A stretch of 64,000 nt of DNA from Xiphydria camelus (taxonomy: Eukaryota; Arthropoda; Insecta; Hymenoptera; Xiphydriidae). The position numbers were made by a program, and so were the translations under genes. The notes below the pieces were generated by a model, which saw nothing but the letters and a program-made list of their open reading frames with translations, did no database searches and was not told where the DNA came from. The stretch lies in assembly GCA_963678675.1 (NCBI GenBank), contig OY783193.1:7557394-7621393 (forward strand). The letters are read 5' to 3'. Positions 44,391 through 55,920 of this stretch are shown piece after piece (positions within the stretch are counted from its first letter, which is position 1; each line of letters opens with the position of its first letter).

Positions 44391-44887
44391 ATATCTCTGG
44401 TGGGCGGGCAAAAGAGTACAAGTCAGAATTATTGATTTTTCAGGGGGTGACATTGATTGGATGGAGGCCAGGCATTTCTGACTTAAACTGTTACGAACAT
44501 AATGATAGCGTTCACAGAAGTCGTAGGCAATTTATTCAGTTAGTACCATACAATTGAAGGGTTTCTTTCAAAAACAGCACTTATCAAAAACGTCAATCCT
44601 TGTAGTATTGGTAGTAATGCCTGCTCTGTCGTTGTATCTAGCCGTGTAGTGGTGCCTACTCTTTCATTATATAATAATGAAAGAGTAGGCATTGTTACAC
44701 GGTTGGATGTAGTGGTGGAGTGGGCATTACTACCAATACTACAAGGATTGACATTTTTGGCAAGTGCTGTTTTTGAAAGAAGCCCTTCAATTCGAAACAT
44801 ACAGTTAGTACTTGTACAGTTAGTACCATTCGATTCTATTTTTACCAAAAATTGACTTATACTCGTTTGCCCGCTCACCAGAGATAT
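44391..44887. mobile_element. Foldback/TIR element, 497 bp, with nested palindrome
   Basis: Outer termini: ATATCTCTGGTGGGCGGGCA followed by AAAGAGTACAAGTCA at 44391 is mirrored by the complement ending at 44887, with 32 of 35 positions matching. Inside, 44545-44672 and 44673-44800 form a second near-perfect palindrome around TTATATAATAATG with arms of about 125 bases, including TTGTAGTATTGGTAGTAATG. Open frames on both strands across the palindrome mirror each other and are not genes. Family unknown; it may be a hairpin element nested in or captured by another. Confidence 0.8.
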
Positions 44888-46401
44888 CTTCTATTTCGCG
44901 AAAGAATCGAAATTTCCAGTTTGAAATAACAAAGTTTTCCTAATACTTACAAATGTCCATATTGCAATCAAATAAAAGATTCAAGCAACAAAATATTTTC
45001 AGACAACTTTTCAAGAGCTCTCTAATTTTTCCTGATTTTTCCATGACGCATAAAATTACCTAATTGTAAGTTTTCTGCAATTTTCTGATCGCTAGACACC
45101 GTGTTCAATCTTTTACTGAAAATTATTGTAGAAGTGTCTATACCGAAATATGTATACATAGTGCACCAGTGTTCACTCGGCGAAAATAGGAGGAATGCGG
45201 TTTAACGAATCGCTTGAAGGAACGTTATTCTGGCATAGTGACAACCCCAGTCCCCACATGCCCTCGATAATAATTCAATGATATAAAATAAAGAGGACAA
45301 TTTTTCAAGTTCGGGCTGTCACCTCGGTTGTCAATCCGTTCGGCTAGGACTCCTCCCATTTTCGGTGCAAATATTGACTACATTTTGTATATTCAACTTA
45401 ATTTGACGTCGAGAGTCCTATATAGCATGTTAGAATAATGTAATTCTAGGTAGAAACTATGATGTACGGATATTCATTGTAATAAAAACTATTCATTTTG
45501 TTTTGATAATTTTCTTCGAACATCCTGAACGCTCAGGTCAATCTTGTAGTAGTCAACTTTAGTAGTTTCTCATATACAGGGTGTGGAAGTATAATAATTG
45601 TCTAAAAGAATGATTGATTCCTGCCAGCTGTGTCAGATGTCAGACAACATCAATGCTTATTCTTAGTTGAAGGGGTGAGTAATATATTGTATTATGTTTG
45701 AAGGAAAAAAGAACTTTTACCCATGGTGTGGTAAGTATAAATGTAGATGATGTAAGAGGATGTGTAGAATGAAAATCTGGACAAAAACTATTAAGAAGGT
45801 GCTAAAGAGAATAGATAACTTTATTTCGTAATAATTTATTTTGTGTTATTTGAGTTGTTACTATAAAAAGATATCATATATTTAGAAATGCGTTATACAT
45901 TATATAATGATCAGTTTTTACAAATTTATTATCTAGATTTTTAGGAAGTATAATCCAGTATTTTCAATGGAATTGAGTATTTTTGCTATTAATGATATAT
46001 TAAATATATAATGATGCTCAGCTATTACTTGATTTAAACATAAATTCATTAATAACAGTTATATAAAACTCGAGCAAATATTACATGTGATAATGAATGC
46101 TCAGGATGTTGTAAAAGCTATAAATCAGTGCACTCTCTCTCTCTCTATCAACATAAACATTTCGATTATAACATTTATTAGAGAAAAATGGAACAAAGAT
46201 TTTGTGAGACTACTAATATGTGTGTTGTCAGGGGTAATACAAAATACACCGCAAAAATGGATTACTGATGATTGTGCAAATATTATGATTACCTGAATCC
46301 GGTATGATTACGCTAAAACCAATAATAACCTTTAAAAAATCACAGTTTTTGTTACTTAGTTTTATAACAATATTATAATTTATTACACTGTTTCGATTAA
46401 T

Positions 46402-46407
46402 TTTATT
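46402..46407 (-). terminator. Candidate poly(A) signal of DENND1
   Basis: AATAAA on the minus strand about 190 bases past the DENND1 stop at 46598. Confidence 0.35.
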
Positions 46408-46597
46408 TTGCACGTGAATGAATGGAATGCTTCATGTACAAAAGGGCGTGTATAATTCTTCGCGCGCCGGCTTACTTTAGCGATTGTTTTTTTTTCCATA
46501 CATTTTATGTATTTTTGGGTTTATATAAATAATAACAAATATATCTTTCGTATTTACAATTAATAGCCTGATATGCAAACAATATCAGGTAACATAT

Positions 46598-49500
46598 TCA
46601 TTCGAATTTGGTCCAATTTCTTTTAAATTTTGCGGAAGGTGCATCAAGTGTTGGACCAAATACATTTTCAACGCTGTTATTCGTTCCTGATGAATTTAAA
46701 TTACTTGTCGTATCCTTTCTCGACGACGAAGCACCATTAGTTAGACTGAACTTATTAAAATCTAGTCCATATTCTCTTAATAAGTCGAAGTCTCTAACTT
46801 TATCGTGCATGTTCTGTCCAAGTTGACCATCGGGGTTTTTACATTGGGGAAGAAAGTATGGATATAATGGGTTGCTGAGACCCTCACCCATCTGAGGAAG
46901 ATGCAATGACTGAGTCATTTGTTTTGAGCTGTTGAATTTTGATGACCTTGACAATAGAGGGTCGAAGTCTTCGTCGCTGTTTGTAGAATCTAATCTGATT
47001 AAATCAGGAGATTCCTGAAAGAGTACATGGAATAATTGATTCAACGAATTGCAATTGTATTCATAATTTAAATGGCTTGTATGTGCTATCTTCACAATAT
47101 AAAATCAAATATTAATACATATATGTACCTCATTCGATGGAATGTAGGTCACATCACCTATTGTAACGCGAACGTCGCATTAAAAATCAATCTAGGTATT
47201 ACATAATAGTTGTTACATCACAATTCTTTTACCATTTCAATTGTCTTTTCATGTTAATTTAACGAATTTCTACAATATAGAAGAGGAGTTACATTTATGA
47301 AATTATATTAAGAACAGTTTAAAAAATTATGGGATTGGGAATCTGAAATAATAAAAAAGCAGCAAAATGTAATGCTTTAGAAAACGTACTAAATATTGTA
47401 TCATTTAAGGGTACATATACCTTGAGTAACATTTAGAACTAATTTTTACGGTTATTAGGAAGCGCTTTTAAATATTAGTCCATAATATTTAATATATTCA
47501 CCAGTTCACGTTTCGAAATATTTACTTCAGACTCAGACTTAGCAACCCCAAAAGCGTATAAAATCATGTTTAATGAAAATTCCATATATTCCATCTTAAT
47601 CTTGTAGTGAATTCTAACATTTATTTATAAAGCATTTAATGAATACTCCTCTATAAATATTTAAACTCGATTAAAATATTCATAGAAAGTGTTGAAGCCT
47701 TCATGAATATTATATAAAAAATTGAAGGGGCATTCACAAAATATTTTCAATACTTGATATTTCATCGAATATTTATACAATAGGTATATCATTATATGTA
47801 TCTCATCTTGATACTAAAGAACATTCATAGAATATTCTTGATAGTAATGAAAAATTAAAAAATTCACAGAATATTTATACACAATTACTTATAACATATT
47901 TCTTACTCTACGAGAAAGCTCGTCGGAAATATTGTTTCCGCAGAAAGTGTTTCTCGCGCGCCAAGTGCACTAAAAATTGCATTATATTGATATAACAAAT
48001 ACTTTTTAGGAAACTAATACAAAATGTGATTATGCGTTCTGCAAAGAAATGATAGCGCAACACAAAATGGATATTCAGATACATTTATAAATAGATCATG
48101 AATGAATGAAATGAATGAATGTTTACCTTAGTATGTGCAGGATGGTGCTGAGTATTTAATGGAAGGAGCGGTTGAGTACTGATAGGCACTTTTGGACTTA
48201 CGGAGGATAAAATGGAGTTCTGTGAATGGAAAAGACTCAATACTTGACTAGTGTCAAATGGATCGACCGCATTCATTTGTAAATTCGGATACGTAATATT
48301 AAGATTTCCATCCAGCAAACTGCTATTACAAGTTGTTGACGATTGATCGAGGGTTTTGAAACTATGTGGATGATTCGATTTGCTTGTGCAATTTGTGTTT
48401 AATGTAACCGAAGCATCATTATGCTTATCCAATTTTAGTTGTACCGGCTCAGGCTGATGAACTTCCGAACCAATAAACGGATTAGTTGGGTTGATAAATT
48501 TATGAGTGGTACCAGCACGTTGTTGCTCGGGAGAAGCACCATTTATCGAAACGAAATGTGTACTTTCAGACGATGAATCTAAATAAGTACACGGGGCTTC
48601 GTTTGGTACTTTTATATTTATTAAAGGTTCCGATAATGAAGTTGCTAACGTACAAGAACCATTTATATTGAAAGAACTATTGCCGTTAGAGCTCGATGTA
48701 TCAGAGACATTTAATAAAGTATCAGAAATTGTAATTGTATTATTTACGTTAAATGTGCAATGAGTTGCTTGAAGCTCTAAACTGCTGGAAGAACTATCTA
48801 AGGTAGAGGAGTTGGAATTTGGCGTTTGGGAATTTTTACATGAATCTGAGGTAGCGGTACGAGGTGGAGGACCGTGCCGCAAGCGCCCACTCCATGCAGA
48901 TCTCAAGCTGTCTAAACTGCGCACTGGTTTGAACTGAAAGGTTACGTATATCACGTTCTCATTTGTTCTAATATGCAATGTTTGATGTAGATATTCATGA
49001 TATAATTAAAGTCAACTATTGGATCTTTGTTCAAATGATTTTCTTTTTTAATTATGCACGTTAACTTGAGATCTGTCGAACGAAATATAAAATAAAATTA
49101 AAAATATAAATTCATTCACAAATTGATCGAGCTGGCATGCTCAGTGCTATCTTTGTGCATATAAATAAATGTTCATATTTTAATTTACATGCTTGACATT
49201 TTGATTTTTAAAAATAGTAATAAGAAATAATTATATTCAAACCATTTGAAAAAACATCCCGTGGACAAACATGCAGACAAACTCATATAGCGAACGATAC
49301 TTATAAGATGATAGTGCATTCGCAAAAACAGAAAAGCGCACACGTAAAGGCAATAATTTGATTATAAATTAAACTGACTGGTGTATTTATTTTGTAGTAT
49401 TGGAAAACATAAAGGATGGTAGAGTGGGGTAGGGCGCACAGGACGAAATGCTGTACTAAACTCTTGATTTTAAACCAATGGGAACTAATTTCGAAAACTT

Positions 49501-52500
49501 GGTGATAATATTACTCAAAAAGTGAAGTTAAAAAAGTCTGATAAAATGGTAAAGTATCTGTGTCGCTTGTAATGATATTTTTAGATTATCTAATTAATAT
49601 TTTTTTAAATTGGGTCATTTAAATCTAAAGAGCAGCGGCTGCTACTGCGGGTATATATATATATAATCATAGTAATCATCAGACATATTATCCCACCCAT
49701 CCACCTAAGGCCGGGCGAACGTTGAGACGCAGTTCAGTGAGGTGACGCAGGGCGACCTCACTGGACTGCGTCTCAACGTTCGCCTGGCCTAATTCATTTT
49801 TTGAAGATAATACTTTAATATAGTTGATAAAATATGGATACCTAACATGTTGATTCAAACGTAAATATAATGTATCATTTCCCATTTCAAGATACCTATA
49901 TAAAAATATTCGAAAAAAATATAATAACTTCGTATTTATTTTAACGGATAAATGTCAGATAAGGTTCGATGTACTCACTGTTCTATCTACAGGTGGAGTA
50001 TCCGGATATATCACATCGCGTAGTTCCTGCATTAAATCAATGTCTAATCGTTCAGGTGGAGATTCTGGTTCCTCTGAAGAACTTGGATTTAAAGGTGAAT
50101 ACTGTTTCCTACTATGAAACACAAATAAAAATAGTACGTTCTTAATAAAAACCACAGTACGACGACTTACAGTAATTGTTTATCAATACAAGGAGATTAA
50201 AAAGTGCTTAAAGAATGACTACGTAATATGGACGTACTCGAAGTACATTGATGTACTCTTTTACAGCACATAAATTAAACAATCTCTGAAAGACTGCACC
50301 TTTGATATAAGTTCTCAAATAGTATATATATATATATATATAATACGTATAAATATATTTCTTCAGTTTAATTTAATTCTTTAATACGGAAATCCTATTT
50401 GAAAATATGTTTAATTACGATAATAGAAATGATACCTTGTATCAGGAATAGCACTATTGCGAAGATGAAGTTCTTTACGATAACTAGTTGTAGCTGTAAA
50501 ACCACTTGGAGGTTTTGATGGAGAAGTAAATGTAGTTGGTCTCCTGTCTAACGTGGGTGAGCTTGGAGCGGACCTAGGTTGTTGATATCGCATTCTATTC
50601 TCATCTCGATTTGAGCGGCCTTAAATGCAAAAGAAAACATAACATTTCTTGTCAATTAGACTCCATTAGATTTATATCTAATCTCATTTTATTTCCAGTT
50701 AATGTGAACAAATACAAAAAATGCTTATATTATTACTTGTACAAATATCGAAATTTATATAAAAATCGGAAAAATTGGATATAAATAAATTTTAGAAAGA
50801 GTGAATTACCTTTCCATTTTAATCCTTTATAAGCCGTTCTTACATCCTTTCCTTTGTCTTTTACCTATGATAAGTAGACAAAAACATACAAACTGAGCTT
50901 CAGAAATAAGCTCATAAAAGAACAACTACCTTTTATAGTACAGTGCATTTAAATGAATAAGTAATATTCTTTATATATTTTTTAACAATATTTTTTGTTT
51001 ATGCCTACCTTGTCTTTAACACTTCGAAAAAATGCAGATCCTTCTTTGCGCATGGTGTTTGTCCACTCTCGATATTGTTGTTTAAATTTACTACTCGTTT
51101 TATCGGCATAATTACAAGCTTCCATCTCGAATTCATCTGAGAAGCCAAGTCCAGAATTGAGCATATGTAATCTCTCCTCTATAAACTGAAATATGTACAT
51201 ATGATGTGAATACAAATGATAAGATAAATAATTTGAGGAAATTTATAAGCTTCATTAGGAGATGTATAATATAAAAATTGTACACTATTTTTAATGAATA
51301 TTTAAAAGAAACGTTTTTTTTAATTTTTAAAAAATCGTCTAAATATTTAGTAATTTGAATGAATCAGGACATAAATAAAGCGAACGTATTTAAAAAGAGA
51401 GCTATTATTTGTTAATTTGGGTATCGCATATACATACGATGTATATGTATGTATGTATGTATGTATCAACTTAAACACTTACTTGTTGGAAAATTTGTAA
51501 TTCCAACATTTTTCGTAAAAATGGCTGCATAGAAGCAGGTCTGCTTTCAACAAAGGCATCTTGGTTGAACGTAATACGCTCTCCCTGCTGTAATGTTAAC
51601 GCTTCTCTATAACCTGCTGTTAATTGTACTAACGCGCGAAGAAAAGCTCGAGATACTCCATCTCCAAGAAGAGCAGCTCTGTTTCGTAATGCTCTTCGTA
51701 AATTAGAGACCTATAAGTAAATCGTACTCCTTTGGTTTTTTCTCAGTAATTTCTATGAAATAAGATCTTCCAGTAACTGTATAAATATTATTTTCGCGAG
51801 TTAATACTATGGTAATTAGGTACAGACCACATCTTGAGGTAAAGATTCTAAGTCTTGGAACGGAGTTTCGATTGTGCTATTATCAGCATCAAGTATCACC
51901 ACTTCTCCTAAATCACTTTTACGCATTCGCTAGAAAAAATGCCATATTATGTAAATGAACATATTCTTTAAAAGTGGGATCGACAGATGATAATGGAATA
52001 CTTATGAAAAATATACATTGAATATAAATTTAATGTATACAGTTTTTGTGTGTGTGTGTGTGTGGACGCCAAATGTAAGACTTTTTTACGTCATTTTGGA
52101 AGTACGTATTTCTTAGAAGACTTCAGAGAAGTAACAAATCTACTTTATTACCTGAAGTATAGGTGCTGGTACTCCAATAAGGAATGGCATTGGTGCTGAT
52201 AAGTAATCCATAAGAGACAATGGTAAAACTGGTATATAAATATGCTGCCAAATCATTGGATAAATTAAAGCGTTACAGGCTTGTACACATGCACTTAATC
52301 TTGATAGTTTTTTCGAAGTAAATATAATGCGTCGTTCATATAACATTGAGGCGAATATCGTCATCATATTGTGATAATCAACAGCGCTGTAATATTCTGT
52401 TAGGTTTTTCTGTAATGGAAAATCATATTGATTTGTAGTTATCATATTGAAATATATCAAAATAAATTTTGAAATTTTTATGAATTATAGAGACGATTAA

Positions 52501-55269
52501 TGAATTAGTAACTTTTACGAGAGCAAGGAGCAGACTTTAAGGAATGCCTCTTCTTTTTAATAATTGTTATTAGTTGTGTTTGCTATACTATTAAAAAGTA
52601 AGTTACTTAAATTTCGTCGTAGTCAATGGCTTTACTTCAGCTAAGGGGGTGAAAACAAAAGACAGTGACACTGGACTACCGAATAACGTCCAAGGCGGCA
52701 AGAAAAAAGTACTCAAATTTCTAGTATAGCTCTGAGGCAAAACTCTTTATTTTAGAGATCGTAACCCCTTATGAAAAAATACCACAGAGAGAACGAAAAA
52801 ACTACTGAGAACTACTGAAATCCAATAGTTATAACTATTACAATCCAATAGTTTCCAGTAGTATCTTCATTCTCTCAGTATAGTATTTGTTCATATACTC
52901 ATACACTCGCTCACTCACTCTACGATTCATTGAAACAAGGACAATCTGATCCTCACTGCTCACCGTCTATCGGATATTTTATTATAATTTTCACAAAGTA
53001 CTACTTACATTATCTGGTATGCTGGGTAGCTGAAATTGCTTCGGACTTTGACAAACAAAAATCTGAAAATTGAATACAAAATATCTTATCTATTTTGAGC
53101 CCCAAAGTGATTGGTATAATTTCTTAATACCTAACTAGGATTTTTGAGGGCTTTAAGGGAGTTTAAGTATAAAAATCATTATATACGATATTATTCCTTT
53201 CAGTAGTAAAGATTGAAAGTAACAGAAAAATATGGTGTGAGGATTTCCCATAGTTGAAACCTATGTTATGAACAGAGGTATAAGTTCATTTTCAATTACT
53301 TACAATGTGGGGATCTGGCAGAGGAATGGCAATAGAACTTCCGGATGATGGGACACCACTTTTATATACATCTCCAAGAAATTTCCAAAGATCTCCACAT
53401 CCGCCTCTTATTGTCAAAGTGGCGATATGGTTTAATAATCTATTATTGAAGTTATCAACACCAAAAATTAGAGGCTTCCGCGACCATTGTAATTATTAGT
53501 GTAGATATTATTATCAGTATTTTAGAAAAATTCGAACACCATTATAGTCAAATCCTTCATTCAATTTAGCATAAGACATTCGATATAATCATTTTCTTTT
53601 TAATACTGACTTGTAGAATATTTCGTGCCATGGTAGAGCGCTTAAAATGACTAAAGCTGTTTCAGTTTTGGGGTCATGACGACAGAATCCAAAAGTCCAT
53701 TTTGAGTCTATACTCGTGAGCACAAAAGAGAAATGTTGCACCACTGAACTGAAATAACAATGTCAAATTTTATTATTTTCCATTTTACTTGGCTTTAACT
53801 TCAGAAGGAAAGGATTATACTTTTCATTTCTCTACTAACTTCTCAAATTCGCATGGATAGGCAAATTTGGGTACAAACTTCAATATTTCCTGATCAGAAA
53901 AGGATTCAGGAAATCTCTGAAGTACCCAAGCCTCCTTCTCTCCAACCGGTGCTGCAATTTCGCAAAAACACTCGAATAGGTGCTTTACATTCTCCCTAAA
54001 AATAAGATATTCTAGAGAAATTTACTTATCGGCACTCTTTAAAAATGATATACATATATCTGCTGAGTGTTTCAGAATTGGCATGGAGAATGAAAATGGC
54101 TCAATTTCAATAATTCTTGCTCAGTCTATTGCTATTATTGACTTATACTATTGACTACTCCTGTCATTGACTATCTAGGTAAAAGTAGGTGAGATAGAAA
54201 ACTTCCATTCTCAGAGCCTGTACAGAAATTATTGGTATATATAAAATAGGAATAGTTCCAGTATAAAAGTATAACAGATTTATTTCTTGAATAGGTACAA
54301 GAACAATTTTAACAGTACTGTCAGGCTAATGACTTGGTATATAAAGTAGAAACAACATATGGGAAATATATGAGAATTCACAATTACAATATCACTAAAT
54401 ATACAATTGTCCCTATCATAGGATCTTTATTCTGAGACAGCCCTTTCTTGACTTAGAGTGTGTCATAGGGGTATTATAGTGTCCACTAGTATTGCAATGG
54501 AGTTCATTCACATTCATTCATCAAGTCATGCAAGTTTATTTCCATTCTGTATAAACTGCCTCTAACAAGAAGTAACAGACTATAGTCAAATATTGTACTC
54601 CAAACACTGAAAATGAATTTCTGTCTATGGTGAACTTGTACTTTGTTAATACTCACTTATTGGAGCAAATCTACTGACCTTGATGATAGACATACTAGAT
54701 GTATTTTTAAAGTTATATAACGATATTTTGATAAAATATAAAGTAAGGAAATAAATTATGTGTTCAGTATATATTCTCTATCATCAATTTTGGTAAGATC
54801 CTGAAAATTCCTTTGAGCATAATATATGTATATAGAAATAGACACATCACATTAAATTTGTCATTTCCTATAGGAGTAATTAAAAAAAGATCATACATTA
54901 ATCTGCAACAGTTATCATCGCAGTTCAGTGAAGACTGTAAGCAGACTCCTGAAAATACAATGTAATATTTGAACAACTGTAAAAAATACATTTTGACATT
55001 GTCAGCAAATATTAGGTAATACCATATAAATGTGAAAGTTGAACAAAAACAATGAATGTTGGAGTCAGATTTCTGCAATTAAAAATTCAGGATCTACCAA
55101 GTATATTTTGACCTAATCAAGAAGCGTTTGACGAACTTAACAAATAAAGTAGTGCTGTCAGCACGGCGTTTATTTATCAAGGAAAATATTAAGGGGCTTT
55201 CGAGAATATAAAACAAAAAATAAGCTTTATTGTAAAAATAAGAAAAACTTACCTTAATCTTGATCCCAT
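46598..55269 (-). CDS. DENN-domain Rab35 exchange factor (connecdenn/DENND1 family)
   Basis: Predicted 953 residues from 14 exons (minus order): 55269-55253, 53995-53840, 53748-53611, 53439-53304, 53062-53009, 52409-52152, 51929-51828, 51710-51483, 51185-51009, 50864-50810, 50619-50436, 50111-49979, 48933-48127, 47014-46598; phases all agree. The start MGSRLR matches DENND1A MGSRIK. uDENN: HLFECFCEIAAP, VLQRFPESFSDQEILKFVPK, GFCRHDPKTETALVILSALP. Core DENN: MMTIFASMLYERRIIF, LIYPMIWQHIYIPVLP, APMPFLIGVPAP. dDENN: LLGDGVSRAFLRALVQ, LNSGLGFSDEFE. The tail is long, Ser/Asn-rich and disordered, with a clathrin box LIRLD, a DPF (AP-2) and an NPF (EH-domain) motif. Family knowledge: activates Rab35 on clathrin-coated vesicles to drive endosomal recycling. 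The exon 1-2 intron is about 1.26 kb and contains no other supported exon. Confidence 0.94.
49706..49792. mobile_element. Small hairpin element in a DENND1 intron
   Basis: Arms of about 38 bases (GGGCGAACGTTGAGACGCAG with flanks) are inverted at 49755-49792, separated by a 12-base loop. GC-rich compared with the AT-rich intron around it. Probably a tiny MITE or foldback; the open frame across it is not a gene. Confidence 0.65.
51441..51466. repeat. (GTAT)n microsatellite
   Basis: Tandem GTAT units in a DENND1 intron a few bases from the exon 8 donor (minus strand). Confidence 0.8.
52046..52064. repeat. (TG)n microsatellite
   Basis: About nine TG units in a DENND1 intron. Confidence 0.8.
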
Positions 55270-55920
55270 TATAATAATTTCAATAAAAAGAAATGTTCCC
55301 TGTTAGTGTTGAATCTACTTGTCGTCATATCATATGGCAATAATTTACACTGTATTTCACGCGAATCACTTATGGCTGTAGTATTTTATCGGCACTTGAT
55401 ACTTCGCGTATACAGACACATCTCTGACTAACCACACTTTTACTATACGTTTTTGTGATAGTATTAAAATAATAAACACAGAAGCCCAAACTAAAAGGAT
55501 ATTACAAAGATTCTACTAATGGATTTAAACGTAACACGGTGCTCCAGTATGTTATTATTTCAGAACATTTTAGAACAATAACTTGCTAAAATAGTAGAGG
55601 GTACGATAGACTGGAAAGTATGAGGACTAGTAGCTGCTAAGCTCGAGCTGCCCTCTCTTGAGAGAACATATGAAATACACGAATTAGTGCGATGACACGT
55701 CACAAAGCACTAAAAAGTACTTTCTACAGGTCTTTTATTTTTTGTAGATTGGCTATCAGGTGGAGTATCAGAGTTCAACTCCGACTTGTGGAGTTGGAAC
55801 ACTTTCTTCAAGTTCTTTTGCAACGTCATAGTGTGTGATTACAACGAATAATTTAGAGTATAACAATTTAAATAGCAAAATATCTTTATTCGTCAGTACG
55901 TGCAAAACAGGCAATCAAAA
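55270..55920. promoter_or_regulatory. Divergent promoter region, DENND1 / Mfe2
   Basis: A 651-base spacer separates the DENND1 start (55269, minus) from the Mfe2 start (55921, plus). It holds GACACGTCAC at 55694-55703, an E-box-like half palindrome. A 39-codon minus-strand open frame from 55829 was considered and not called. Confidence 0.45.

Larger units (their letters stand above)
41259..46597. other. Convergent intergenic region, ear / DENND1
   Basis: The 3' UTRs of two converging genes, simple repeats, and the foldback element at 44391-44887. An isolated ATACAGGGTGTGG (45574-45586) resembles the ends of the 11121-12032 element but has no partner. Otherwise AT-rich with no supported gene. 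Confidence 0.5.

Noticed and set aside
44540..44878. Open frames on both strands with mirrored peptides
   Set aside because: Produced by the palindromic element; each is the other read from the inverted arm.
55713..55829. 39-codon minus-strand open frame beginning MTLQKNLKKVFQLHKSELNS
   Set aside because: It lies in the DENND1/Mfe2 spacer. It could be a small exon or uORF, but has no family resemblance. The DENND1 start is better explained by MGSRLR at 55269.
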